Positions 1 to 12,357 of a stretch of DNA of 64,000 bases are shown one piece after another; position 1 is the stretch's first letter, and each line of letters starts with the position of its first letter. The DNA lies in NCBI GenBank assembly GCA_958510825.1, contig OY294048.1, positions 12,045,589-12,109,588 on the forward strand. Direction: 5' to 3'. Source of the stretch: Brachypterus glaber (Eukaryota; Arthropoda; Insecta; Coleoptera; Kateretidae). Both the position numbers and the translations under genes were made by a program. The notes beneath the pieces were generated by a model. It was not told the DNA's origin. It ran no database searches and saw nothing but the letters and a program-made list of their open reading frames with translations.

Positions 1-1447
1 TGATATTAAAAAAAATTTTCGGCCCTGTTCTTGCGTGATCTTGCCGATAAATCATCGGCGATGATACATTTTCGCGCGGAATGTGTACTCACAGAACACC
101 AATGTGTGTACTATTTTGTGTACCTGTGCATAAACATCTATACGTGTTATATGTGACACTCAGTGTAAAAAGAGGTACCTAGTATTTTTTCCCTGTGTGA
201 TATTGATTATAAATATTTTTTTAAAGTTTGAGTGATTTTTTCGTGTAAAGTTTTTTTAAGGTTATGTTATACTATATTTTAGGTTCATGTTTGTTTTGTC
301 GAGAAAAACGAATCAATAGTGAGAATACATTTATCGCGAAACAAATGATAAATGTTACAGTTTGTTACACAGGGGGCAGGGGGGGTTAATTTTTTTGAAA
401 AATTACGTTACGTAATATATGGACAGCCCCTTATCGTACTCGCCATAAGAGGCGCTGTTTCGATCACATTTGGTCACCGGTACAGTATATTTTGAAAGCC
501 ATGTCCAAAGTTTCACCAATATGGCGATGTAATTAAAAACCAATAATGAGTATCCGAACTGGTACAATATTTCATAAAAATTCAGCCTTGAGTGCGTATA
601 AACATAACTCCACCCCAATCTTGGAATTTTTTTAAAATTATTATTGAAATTTAGTGCCTGCTTAAATAGTGGAATAATAGTTTGTTTAATAAAAGGAGAA
701 AACTAAACCAAGGTAAAAATAAAAACCCCTTTAAGAATTGTACATGCAAAGATCTGTGCCTTGTGTGGTTTGGAAGTAGCCAGTGGTAGTATGCTCAATG
801 GGTATTTGGTCTCAGTGCAAGTGATATTATTATGCATAATCTCCCTTCAATGCAAATTTGACAACTTTGCCAATATGTCCACTTGTACAAATGACCTAGT
901 TTAGAGATACAACAGTTTAGAACTGAAGTATCGATATGCAATAATTCTTTTTTTAATCTTAGTCGTATGCAAAACTATAACCTTTATAATTTACGCGTAT
1001 TGTGTAAGATAATCACCATAAAAATTATTCAAAATTAGTGCACACCTCTGCAGAATATTAAGCAGATATTACAAATACATAAATGTCAGAAAACTATAGT
1101 TCTGCAAAAAAATCAATTATTATTTTATCTACTCTTTGTAGCTCTCAAGTCAAAAATAACCTTAGATAAAAACTGCCCACAAAAGATTACTTTCCTATGT
1201 AGGCCTAGTTTTAATAAAACCAAGATAAATGTACCGTACGTAAAGTCATAGTTACTAAAACAAAAACAATCAAAACATTTTTAAATAAGCCCCCCCTGGC
1301 GTTTTCGCTGAGCCCCCCTGGTATTTTTTTGGTGCGCCAATTTTCTTTTGCAATTTTGGTAGAAACCGTCAGAGACAAAGCTTTTTTTTCTCGAATTTTT
1401 TTTTCAGGTTACGGCCCTCATGTATTATTGTTAATCAGTATTCATTA
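1..1447. other. no gene recognised
   Basis: No exon with coding character and paired splice sites was found on either strand. The stretch is AT-rich with short C runs near 1291-1320. A 71-codon minus-strand frame at 403-618 has no recognisable motif and is treated as chance. Confidence 0.5.
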
Positions 1448-1599
1448 AAATAACAATCGGTAAATAAAACCAAAATTTTGATTAGTAATAATACAGAGAA
1501 AAGTAAAAAAAAAGGATTATTTTGTCAATGTGTAATTCTGTGTGGTTGCAATCTTTGTATTATTACTAATCAAAATTTTAATATTTACCGATTGTTAAT
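1448..1599. repeat. inverted repeat, MITE-like
   Basis: Two arms of roughly 45 bases face each other. The left arm begins with aacaatcggtaaata and continues to gattagtaataatac; the right arm is the reverse complement and ends with taccgattgtt. The foldback element at 1606 is inserted against its right edge. The family was not identified. Confidence 0.6.
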
Positions 1600-1605
1600 T
1601 TTTTT

Positions 1606-2156
1606 GGAAGACTAACATCTCTACTCTAAATTTCTCTACTTCCTAACATCCCTACTCCATAACATCCCTACTCCACATCAACTCTACTCCGTAACATCTC
1701 TACTCCATAACATCTCTACTCCGTAACAACTCTACTCCACACTATATGCACTTTATTAGCCACTTAATAATAAATGAGCAGTTCAAAGAACAAAGAATCT
1801 TCTTCTTCTAGATTATTTTATTTTTTTCCTAGAAAACGTTTATCTTTAAATGTAAATCTAGAACAATCATAAATGAATTATTCTAAAAGCAACAATGACC
1901 GCGTACTCTTAACATGCACTAATATGTAAGTAATTAATAAACTGAATTCATTTTTGACAGTGACTTAGCATGACAAATATTCTTTTGAGTTAAGACAAGT
2001 GGCTAATCGAGTGTCTATAGTGTGGAGTAGAGTTGTTACGGAGTAGAGATGTTATGGAGTAGAGATGTTACGGAGTAGAGTTGTTGTGGAGTAGGGATGT
2101 TATGGAATAGGGATGTTAGGGAGTAGAGAAATTTAGAGTAGAGATGTTAGTCTGCC
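1606..2156. mobile_element. foldback-type transposon with arrayed inverted arms
   Basis: The ends are GGAAGACTAAC and GTTAGTCTGCC. Each arm is an array of a degenerate unit of about 16 bases, of the form ACATCTCTACTCCRTA: on the left in one orientation (about 1615-1745), on the right in the other (about 2010-2150). The middle, about 260 bases, is AT-rich and has no coding frame. The flanks carry the same a plus seven t (1598-1605 and 2157-2164), possibly extended by one g, so the target duplication is 8 or 9 bases. Arrayed arms of this kind are typical of FB-like elements; 8 bases would also fit hAT. The low complexity of the duplication limits its weight. Confidence 0.75.
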
Positions 2157-2164
2157 ATTTTTTT

Positions 2165-3040
2165 GAATACTGTAACATACTTTAAACTAGATCAATAACA
2201 ACTAACAACAACTTAAAGTATAACATACTATAAGTGTGATAAACTTTACCAAATGTTACAATATTGATAAACAATGATTCTTGGGGTTCCGAATGTACCA
2301 GCACGTTGTGTTATGTTAATATGACAGGATGTCGTATACAATACACAAATTGTAGTATTTAATTTCACAAGTAAAGTATTAAGTACCAATGGTGGCGATA
2401 TAAATAAAAAATATGTATTTAAAAAAAAATATTATTAAAACTACAATGACATTTTCTGAGTCTATGCATACCGTATTTCATAATCTAATACTAAATTATA
2501 AACTACTCAAAGTTATAAGGGGATCACCCAAAAAATTTTGAATTGATCTAGTGACCCGGTTTAAATAAATCTTTTTTTAAAGAAAGGTAATAAAAATTGG
2601 ACTTAGTCGAACTTTTTCTTCTATTTTTCATAATTTTTGGAAACTTTGCATGGATAACTTTTTGAAGGGATTTTTTCAAAACCAATAGGTTTATTTCTTT
2701 CATATAACCAAATTATACCTGACAATATTAGTTCGATAGAATATTTCATTCTTAACAAAAACGTGACAAACAGATGGACGGACGGAAAGACAGACGGTGT
2801 TTTGACAATTTTAAAAATTTGAATTATATAATATTTTACTAGTCTACTACTAGCAGAGTATAATAAATATTTGTCTATACCTAAGATTAAAATCGATGAA
2901 TAATTAATAAAATGGTTACAAATACGACAAATGTCTTCCTTTCACATATTTTGCTCTATAATAAATGTTAGATATTTAGATAATAATATATTACCTAATT
3001 AGTTTATTTACATTTTGATTTTTTCATTTATATCTTTAAA
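2165..3040. other. no gene recognised
   Basis: AT-rich. The only structure seen is a short GGACGGACGG/GACAGACGG-type run near 2773-2800, which recurs beside several repeats of this window (11927, 14210, 49555, 60900, 61142). Confidence 0.5.
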
Positions 3041-3167
3041 ATAACGTATCACACGACTCTCCTTTCTATTTTAAAAAATTACCCCGTTGCCTCCTGCCTC
3101 CATTGTGCCTCCTAAACATATTAAATATATACCAAAATATAATTTGGGTTATTTTTGACAAGCACTG
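3041..3167 (-). repeat. half copy of the MITE family at 8628
   Basis: It shares the succession 'cacacgac..cct', a C-rich 'gcctcctgcctcc' block, 'catattaaatatat' and 'gacaagcactg|ta' with one arm of the elements at 8628-9345 and 19993-21489. Only one arm is present, so it is a truncated or solo-arm copy. Confidence 0.5.
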
Positions 3168-3644
3168 TATAAGTCGTTCGTACCAAAAGGGTTAAACGCG
3201 TATTTAAAAAAAAATATATATTACCAAAGACCAAAGTAAAGAAGATACATGTTTTTCAGCAAAGCGGCATTTATACTTAAACAACAGTCCCCACTCCTCA
3301 CACAGACTATCAAACTGTTGCCACAAAAGCTCACCTGCAGTTGAACTCAATTTAATAACAGCAGATTGACACTGGCAGCAGAGGGAAAATTGTAAAAGTG
3401 GAAGTAAAATTTTGGATGTTAGTTTCTGCGACACTGTTGCTCGCTCAAGTGTAAACGCCTCTTAATTTTAATATAATGAATAAGTAAATAAATATAGGTA
3501 CATAATAAATAATAAAATTTCATTAATAAAAACTAAGTATTTACAATAAATGAAATAAAATGACTGAATATATTTATTTACGTATTTGTAATTTTTTTCG
3601 GATTCTTATGTAGAATTTTTTTTTACATAATAATCCAAAAAAAA

Positions 3645-3922
3645 TAGTTATTTATGGTACTAGTGGGTAAAGTAAGATACTGCCAATGAGAAAATTAACC
3701 TGCGATGCAAGGTTTTATCCAATAAATAGCTTAGGAATTCATATTTTTATTTTAATGACATTTACAAGAAAATAATTTGACAAGTGACAGTTGAGTGGGT
3801 AAGATAAATAATTATCCACTCAATAAAGTAAAAGCCACGCGGGGGTTATTATTGAGTTTATCTATTTAAAATAAAGCTGGTAATTGTCTCATTATCAGTA
3901 TGTATTGAATAAAATATATTTT
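3645..3922 (+). repeat. dispersed repeat, copy 1 of 2
   Basis: Starts with ttatttatggtactagtggg and runs through 'gttgagtgggtaagataaat' to 'taattgtctcattatcag'. The same sequence occurs inverted at 47815-48145. No coding frame. The copy at 47815 has about 40 extra bases near one end. Confidence 0.7.
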
Positions 3923-4598
3923 TTTTAATTTGACACACTAAATGATTTTTTTTTTGTGAGTTGTCACATAAATATACCGGGCGTTTTTCAAAATTTGCTC
4001 TCCCCTATAACTAATTTATTCTTAGAAATAAAAGTATCAAATTTACAGGGTGTTAAAAGACCATATTTTGAATTATATCATATAAGGCAACCTTAAAGTA
4101 TTACGTAACGCAAATTTTGATCATTTTGGACACCCACGCCCTCTCCTGTAACTATTTTCCTATACCATTAAAATGGGCGTAACACTTTAAGCAAAATTTT
4201 AAGTTAAAGCAAAAAAAAATAAGCAATTTTTTTTAATAAATTATATTTTTCTACCAAAATGAATAAATTTAGTGACTTTTCAGATAAAAAAATCTGAAAT
4301 AAAATTTTATTTAAAAAGTGACAAAAGCTGTCAAAATTTGACAAGAACTTAAAATAATACACAGAATTTAATGGAGAATCTAAATATGTAAAAATATACA
4401 GAGTGTTCCATTTAGAAATCAAAAGTAGGGGTCGTTCTGGTTAAAGCGGAATGAAAATAAAAGAGCGTTAGATGATATAATTCAAAATATTGTATTACAG
4501 ACACCCTGTATATTTTATTCTTTTATTTCTAAGAATAAAAAAGTTATGGGGCGAGCTTCCTTTGAAAAATACCCTTTATATTTATATTTAATACACAT
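3923..4598. other. no gene; short repeat pieces
   Basis: AT-rich. The segment 'tattacgtaacgcaaatttt' at 4099-4118 recurs at 10600, so at least part of this is an interspersed repeat. No exon recognised. Confidence 0.45.
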
Positions 4599-4857
4599 AG
4601 AAAAAACGGATTCCTTGAACCTCGGACACATGTCTTTGTATATGTTCAAAGCCATATTCTCTTGTTTCAAGGCTGGCATTTTCTTGAACCAAAGTCAATG
4701 TCCTTGAATGAATAGCACGGGTTTTGGGATAAAAATCCGCGCTATTTATTCAAGGACATTGACTTTGGTTCAAGAAAATGCCAGCCTTGAAACAAGAGAA
4801 TATGGCTTTGAACATATCCAAAGATACGTGTCCTTGGTTCAAGAAATCCGTTTTTTC
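4599..4857. repeat. near-perfect hairpin of about 260 bases
   Basis: Arms of about 120 bases (4599-4720 and 4740-4857) are almost exact reverse complements around a loop of some 20 bases. The arms contain 'ccttgaacc', 'gttcaaagccatattctc' and 'caaggctggcattttcttg'. The two opposing frames (88 and 64 codons) that cross it are products of the symmetry, not genes. Confidence 0.8.
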
Positions 4858-7291
4858 CATGCACGACAGAGAAGTGAAAATTTCGGATGTACCGAAAATA
4901 TACCGAATCTGGAGGTGTATTTGCAAGACTATTTTTTGAAACAATTTTTTAACAATTTAAATCTTCAAAGGTAATTTGAATAAATAATTAATAATAATTG
5001 ATTTGATGTTAATTTATTTTGACACAATAAATTCATGTTTGAAATTTCTAATTTTTGGAATAAAAAATATCCAAATTCGTTAAATTTTAATAATATTAAA
5101 TAAGCTAATAAGACCTAAAAATTGCCTTAATTTTGCATTTTATTTGATATTTTGTTATAATATTACATTATCAAGCTTGTTATATCCTAGAACTAGAAAA
5201 CTGGTATATATTCGATTTTCTGGTATATATTCGAGACGAAAATATCCTGTCGTTATAGTTGTAGTGATGTCGAATTCTATCACTAATTTAGTGATGTGGT
5301 TTTTTTACTATTAAATATTTTTCTACTAATGATGTGATATATAATTCGGTTATAGCCGAGCAGTTAATTATAACTTTTATTATAACTTACTCAGTTAGGT
5401 TGGCCATACAATCTTCCATCGTATTTAAAGTATACCCGAGCGGAGAATATACTTAACCACTTATCACTTTATTCGGGAGCGGGTATTCTAGGAGACGGCG
5501 CTTTGGAAACAGATAAAACGATTTCTTCTTAACTTAAGAATAATATATTAAATAAATGTGAATAAATTCTCCAAGAACATGAAAGATCAATTCTTACTTC
5601 TAAGTCCTATTTCTATGCAAAGCCCTTAAATTCTAATTTCCATTATATATTAGTTTTCCATTAAATACTACTAACTTAAAACATTCTATGTTTGAAATCC
5701 CAACTATTCGCAATCATTTTCAAATCCCAATTTATTGTCCACATTTTTCTTAGTGTATATTAAAACTGGTTCGTATAAGTCATTTAAATAAGTTTACAAA
5801 ATATTTTTCAAAGTTAAATAATATTCGTCAAAATTTCTATCAGTGTTCATACTAACAGTATTTATAAGTGTCCAATTATTTTTGTCTGATAAAACGAGTC
5901 TCAAAATTTTTCTAAGTTTAAAAACTATTTTTTTAATTCAAGAATAAATCTCAAAATTAATTTTCACAGAAACTACATTTTCACTTTTGAATTTTACATA
6001 GTGACACCCTGAATAAAACTGAATAATTATGAATCTTTTCATGAGTGTATATACCCAATAAGAAGGTCACTAGTTAAATTTATTTGACAATGCTATTAGC
6101 GCAAAATATCTACAAAGATACCGCTCATATTTAATTACCCCGACAAAAGAGTTTCAGTCTCATCAATTTGCAAACTAATTGCTATTTCTGACATCTGAAA
6201 CGATCATTTTAACCATAAATTAAATTTGTATAAATAATTTGGACTACTAGACAACTTTTAAGTTATACCGACAAGAATTACCGAGGAGGGGTCCGATCAA
6301 ATGTAGGACACACCGAACTCTTCCGAAGCCGAATCTCGTGAAGCCAGATTGTATCATAGCGCAATATTAAAGAAATATTATTTTAAAATTTTAACAACAT
6401 ATAAAATATTTAGATCATAACATAGTAATGCCTTGTTTTTTATTGGTTGAAACCGATATTATGATAGTTGATAAAATATATAAATATTTAATGTAAATAT
6501 TTATGTATATAAAATGTAATAATTATGCGATATTATTTCTTCTTCATTTTCCATTAAGTACTAAATTCCTGCTTGCGGCAGGCTTCTCAATAATCATTAT
6601 ATTAAAGGTTAACATAATAAACAATAAATCATTATACAACTTGTTCAGAATCTTATTTATGTAAGTAGGATGAACTTTTATTGTCGTGATATTTTCAAGA
6701 TCTAGATAAATTCTAATTACTTATAAATTATATTTATTGATAATTAACTGAATTAAATAATAATGATGATGATAAAAACAAATTACATTGGTCAAATGTA
6801 TGGCTCTGGAACAAGGTGCACACAAGCAGTGCCATCTACTGACCTACGCCCAAACTTATGCAGAAAGATTACTTTAAAATTGTTACAAATAGGAAAAAGA
6901 CTAAAACGGGTACCCTTTCTAGATGGGTGGCGAAATGAGGACTTTTACAAAATAGAATATCAAACACAATAGGGTTCTCCACTAAGTCTTGTTTTTAATA
7001 TTTGAACACTGATTTACAAAGTACTTTATAATAGTAAGGTAAATGTAAAGTAATTTTCCTTTTTGATAACGCTTACTATTTTAAAAATCGATTTAAAGTT
7101 TAAATTTTTTCGTCGCGCCTTATTTTCTACGTCACAGATAGAGACTGCGCAGAAACGACATTTTATTTCTTAGTGTGGCTAAACTGCTAGCGTAGACATA
7201 ACCTCACTTTTTATCTGTCAGTGGAGAGTTCCGTGTTAAATTTCGGAATCGGTTTGTTTTTAAAGTTATTTTATTTGTTTTTGCTTTAATT
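4858..7291. other. no gene recognised
   Basis: About 2.4 kb of AT-rich sequence. A 69-codon frame at 6763-6972 has neither splice context nor a recognisable domain. A small inverted repeat lies at about 6569-6586 (cctgcttgcggcagg). Confidence 0.45.
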
Positions 7292-8502
7292 ATGGCTTCA
7301 GTGGATTTTTTTTGTGAAAGCAAGCAGCGAAAATTTACTACACGTTAATTACGTGATGGTTAAAGAATTTTTCGCAAAAAACTTAGACTATTTTAGTGTG
7401 GAGTTCCGAAGGTTTAAAAATGTATGGTCAGTATACACTCTTTATTTTAATTTTAGTTTTTACTGAGTTTTTTGTTCTATTCATGTGGATAAACTATTTT
7501 TTTTGAGTAATTTGTGAAAAATGTGGAGGATATTTTAAAACATTGTATATTTGCAGGTTATGGAGAAAGATGTTATTGGTTATGTGCAACTCAATCAGGA
7601 CAAGAGCACTAGTATTTGCACAGTAAAAGGACGTGTCCTTGAGCACAAAGTTCATGATCGCAGCAGAAATTGATGAAAATAATAGTCATTCTTAGTTGCA
7701 AAGTTGTACAGCTTCTGAAGGTAAATTATTTTAGTTATTTTGGTCTGTGGAATTCTGGGGTTCTATTTTAAATACCTTATAAAAAGTCAGCTGTTGTGGG
7801 GCAATCCCCTAAGCAACAGGAGCCTCAGCCGAGTATATATCTGTGGCTTGGTTCTAAAAGGGCCAATGTCAAAAATTTTAAACATGTACAAGTCAAACAT
7901 TGGCTGTTTTAGCAGTTTAACAGACATGTTTATTAAAAACACTTAAAATCTACATTTATCTCACAAGCACTGACGTTGGCTTTTTTAGGTTATATAGATC
8001 TAAGAAAAAGTTAGTTCTGCAGTATAACTTATAATAAGGATATAGTGACATTGGCCCTTTTAGAACCAAGCCATGATATACAACCAGATTTTTTCCTGCC
8101 AACTACCCCCCCCCCCGCTCAGAATAAGATTTAACACTTTCTTGATATTGAGGGCTTTATAACGTAGAGGTGTACCTTCAGTTTTTGGTTTCCGTTCCAT
8201 GTTATGAAGCCTTCGATATAATCATAGCAAAAGTAAAAAGCATTTTTAATTGTTCTAGGTGGATATAAGCATGCAATTGCAGAGGTTAAGTGCAAAAACC
8301 AGCATTAGCACAAGTGGACCACAAAATGAAATACATCAAGCCCTCTGAATTGAAAATTGGGGGACCCTCTATGTTCTTTGAAGATATAGGAAATTACTTT
8401 AGGATCAGAATTTTAGATGATTTCAGAACACAACATAGTTTTCCTCAAATCCACAAAAAAAATAAGTTAGGGTGGGGTAATAAAATTCAAAAAGAGTATT
8501 GA
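7292..8502 (+). pseudogene. decayed 3-exon gene, SWIM zinc finger / YqaJ-associated family
   Basis: Three segments read in order as one protein family that, from memory, is present in many copies in beetle and other insect genomes (uncharacterised proteins with a SWIM zinc finger and often a YqaJ-type nuclease domain). Exon 1 (7292-7421) opens with MASVDFF and, after a one-base slip in a run of eight T, continues as ASSENLLHVNYVMVKEFF. Exon 2 (7557-7720) gives DVIGYVQL..CTVKGRVLEHKVH and, after another slip, a SWIM-like SCTASEG. It joins in phase to exon 3 (8259-8502) as GGYKHAIA, followed after a further slip by KPALAQV..KYIKPSEL. Splice signals survive at both exon 2/3 edges. There are at least three frameshifts, one internal stop, loss of zinc-binding cysteines (Y for C before KHA) and a deletion after KHAIA. 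Introns show it is not a retrocopy. The family name is from memory. Confidence 0.55.
7836..8077. repeat. inverted repeat within the pseudogene intron
   Basis: The left arm 'ggcttggttctaaaaggg' followed by 'ccaatgtca' is mirrored at 8049-8073 as 'tgacattggcccttttagaa' then 'ccaagcc'. The ends lie beside tatat on both sides. MITE-like; no coding content. Confidence 0.6.
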
Positions 8503-8627
8503 AAAACAAACATTTATTTAAATATAAATGTATATTATGTATATGAAAATATGTATATGTATGTATATTATATTATGTATATTAAAATTACTTATCTTGG
8601 AATTTAATGTAGACATAATTTATTATA

Positions 8628-9345
8628 CAGTGCGGTCCAAAAGTCACCCCCCCCCCTTTTAACCTTTGAACGAGTTGAGATATCGACTTCAAATTTAGAA
8701 CTCTTAAATAAGACAACTTAAACTATCTTTTAGCATATATTTGATATTTTCAGTTCTTAAAATGTGGGCAGGGGGGCATGGAGGGACATTTTTTTTAATG
8801 GAAAGGGGGGTCGTGTGATACATCATTTTAAATCTTATAAAATTCTCTATTTAAACAAACATTTTTAAATTTTTAAAAAATATTTTTTAAGGTTTTGATT
8901 TTTCAATTTTTTGTGCTAAAACATTCGATTTTTTAAGTTTTTTTTTATAATTTTTTATTTATGTTAACTAAAATTAGTTTAAAAGTATAATTAACATTTT
9001 TTTATGATGAAATTTGGCATTTTTAAAAAATTATTTGTTTTTTTTTTAGAGGCATTTTGACATTAATACCCATTTTCAACCCCATTTTAAACCCAATTTT
9101 TTTTTTAATTTAAAAATATGGAGTTAAATGGAGAATTTTATAAGCTTTAAAATGATGTATTACAGGACCCCCCTTTGCATTTAAAAAAATGTGCCCCATG
9201 CCCCCTGCCCACATTTTAAGAGCTGAAAGTATTAAATATATGCTAAAAGATAGTTTAAGTTGTCTTATTTAAAAGTTCCAAATTTGAAGTTGATATCTCA
9301 ACTGGTTCAAAAGTTAAGGGGGGGGGTGACTTTTGGACCGCTCTG
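8628..9345. mobile_element. TA-flanked MITE with long inverted arms
   Basis: Ends are CAGTGCGGTCCAAAAGTCAC and its reverse complement starting CAGAGCGGTCCAAAAGTCAC, flanked by TA at 8626-8627 and 9346-9347. Arms extend about 230 bases, with matching 'gacaacttaaactatctttt' and 'acattttaag' blocks. TA target sites suggest the Tc1/mariner superfamily. No transposase frame is present. Related copies: 19993-21489, and partial copies at 3041-3167 and near 47045-47260. Confidence 0.8.
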
Positions 9346-9623
9346 TATAATACAATGATTGTACAAATAAATAAACTTAACACAAGATGCAAGTGCCTTA
9401 CTCATTTTTAATTATAACTTTAAATATTAGTGCTAGTACATGTTCCCTGCAGGTTGGCACCGAAATTTAAAATCCAAATTGTTGTATTTCTGGAATAAAG
9501 TTTGCCATACAAAAACGGTTATTTTTTTTTGAAAATTCTTTCATAATATACATAATATATGTATAGTGGGAAGCAAACATGCATAACTAGCTAAAATATT
9601 GTAAAATATAACTTATTCCTCCC

Positions 9624-9656
9624 GTTTCTGCCCTGCCAAGTTGGCAGGGCAGAAAC
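9624..9656. repeat. 33-base near-perfect palindrome
   Basis: GTTTCTGCCCTGCCAA is followed at once by its mirror TTGGCAGGGCAGAAAC around a single central base. It is GC-rich compared with its surroundings. It could be a cruciform or an insertion footprint; no function is inferred. Confidence 0.75.
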
Positions 9657-11926
9657 ATAAAAAAACATAAACATAATTAGAACAAGAGAAAATACACAAC
9701 TGCCCAAATATCTGTCTCAGGTAGGGCACACAAATACCGGGACCAGGTCAGTTTTGCTGGTCCCGAGGAAAAAAAAAATGTGTACACTTTTTTGTTTTTA
9801 TTGGCTTTATTATAACAAAAAATACTGCTGCCAATAATTAATATTTTTCCCTATAGGCCTAGTTTCATTAAAATCTAAATCGAAAAAAATTAAAATTCAA
9901 AAAAAGTTTCTTGTTTCGTAAAACGAAAAATAAATTGAAAACAAAAATGTTTTTGAAATAAATTGTTTTTACCCCATTTTAACCCCTTATCCCAATCCAA
10001 TTTTTACCAAAAACAATCCCAGCCTAGAACTTTAGATAATCAACCAACAGACAGATTTTTTTTTACGGAAATCAATTTTTTTTGGATATAAAAGTCCAGA
10101 AACGTAAAAAAGCAATAAAAATTTTCCGATGTTTTTTTAATTAATGCAAGACTTTCCTTGGGGAAGGTAAAATGAGCACATATCATTTATTTGTGATGAT
10201 TTTTTTTAACAAAGAATTATATATTTTTTATATGAAATTATATAAAAATGTAGTATGCTGTACTGATAAGTTAAAATACCTTACCCTACGATGGTTTTTT
10301 TACCCCTCTTTTCTCTAATCTGAAATCGTGCTTATTGTTTGCTTTTTAATTTATAAAATATAATTTATTTGTTGATTAATACGTTATAATTAAGAGGTAT
10401 GTGTATTAAATATAAATTATATTCTCTCCCTAAATATCAATTCATGATACTAGGTTAGGTACTGGTGCTTTTTTTTCAAATTTTACTCATATTAATCCCA
10501 ATTTTTTGGAAAATTCAACTCCAGCTAAAGCAGTCGTTGCATTTTCATCATTGGGATTAATATTCGTAAAATTTATCTAAAAACCACCAAGGGAACGTTT
10601 AAGTATTACGTAACGCAAATTTTGATCATTTTGGTTTGGACTCATCTATCACCCCTTAAAATTTTTCTATCAATATACCATATACCCTGTATATAATTTT
10701 AAACTTACTTCAAAATGGTCCTCACAGCAGAACTATCCACCTATAGATTTCTTTGCGCTACTGGTTGTTGAAAAACAGATAACTATGATTTCCTTACAGC
10801 CTCTGGTTTTTGGTACAGTAAAAAAAACTTCTTTGCAGTTTTTTGATGAATTTTTGCAACTTGGAAAATAACAGTTATTGAAATCCATGCCTAAAATTTA
10901 AACACGAGTAGGTATATAATTTGGTTTTTTAAATAAAAACTAAACATTATTCTTGAAATATATTATGTAATACTTAAAGTATGTCCCCGGATGCAGAAAT
11001 TTTCTGCACATAGAGAAACTTACATTATAGTCTGTAAAGCTGCAAGTCCTTTGAAAATAAACTATATTTCAAGAATGCTTTGACATAGATATGAAATTTA
11101 AACCAAAAATTTTCTATATGGTAAAAAAAAAGGTCCAAATATTAAGGCCTCAAACCTTTTAGTGTTTCGCAAAAGACTTGCAGCTATGCTAACGCTTTGC
11201 CTACCTTTTTAAAATGCAATATACACTGTCTTGAAATATAAAAAGTCCAGTAAATACACACCAAATAAAACTTAAACTGAATAAAACCGAAAAATAGGAA
11301 AATATAACCTCACATCAACGCTTCATGACAGTCACATCTATTTAATAACAATCAGAGTAGCCAACATACAAAATCAAAACTGATTTGAACTGCGCAAACT
11401 CTGTCTGTTACGTTTTCAGTGGAGCGGGAAAAAATAATTCAAATTTTATAATTTTTTTTCTCCTGTTTAAGTAGACTAAAAAATAAATAAATAGCATATA
11501 TATTATAATTAGAACCTCTAGTTTTTAAAAATAATTAAAACCAAAAATCGAAGAAGACCCTATTCAACTTAAATTTAATTCAAATTTTATTTTATCTATT
11601 AAATTTTACTAGTGTCAAAATTTGACATCTAATCAAAATAGTAAAAACATATCAAAGTATATTGAAATAAACATATCTTGGAAGCTAATAATTCTAGGAG
11701 AAAAAATATTACATAATATTTAATTAAACCTAATTTTTATTTGCCAAAAATGTTTGTCCTACTATAAATAATAGGTGAGATATCGCTCAAAATTATAGTT
11801 TTGTCCGTTTTTTCCCCCTTGCCCTACGCCAGTCTTAACCATATTTGACGTAATGCAAATAACAAAGATCCTGAATTGTTTGGTGGAAGATTTTTTTAAA
11901 TCTGACATTCCGTTAAAAAGTTATAA

Positions 11927-11959
<33 letters not shown>

Positions 11960-11970
11960 AAGACAGACAC
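11927..11970 (+). repeat. (CAGA)n microsatellite
   Basis: About eleven units of CAGA with one interruption (gaaag). It sits at the end of a segment resembling the tails of other dispersed repeats here. Confidence 0.9.
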
Positions 11971-12357
11971 CGATAGCCGGTAATTAAATTTCAGGAAATA
12001 TTCTTTACAGTATAAGTTTATTTTTAATAAACGAGTGATCTATCTTAGTCGGTGTATACTAAGTATTAATTTTTTTATTACTAGGATACATCCTGATATA
12101 CCACAAATACCGGATCATAAAATAATATATAAATATATTACAGTAATTACAATAATTTCATTAGTGTATAGTAAACTAGATATTTTTTATTTAATGTTAA
12201 TTAATTTTTAAAAGTAAATAGGTAGGACTTAACGAAAACTCCAGGGGGCCTAAACCAAGGCCAAGGGTCTTAGCCCCCTCATTTGGACTTTACGTTACTG
12301 CCCTGTACACCATACAAGTTTATTTTTAATAAATATTCAGAAATAAGTTCGAGAAAT

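Larger units (their letters stand above)
9346..12357. other. no gene; small palindromes and a microsatellite
   Basis: No exon recognised. Contents seen: a palindrome at 9624-9656; a hairpin at 9737-9765 (gggaccag..ctggtccc); a loose inverted repeat at about 10491-10552 (attaatccca..tgggattaat); a (CAGA)n tract at 11927-11970 next to the words 'gttaaaaagttataa', like the tails of other repeats here. Confidence 0.5.
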
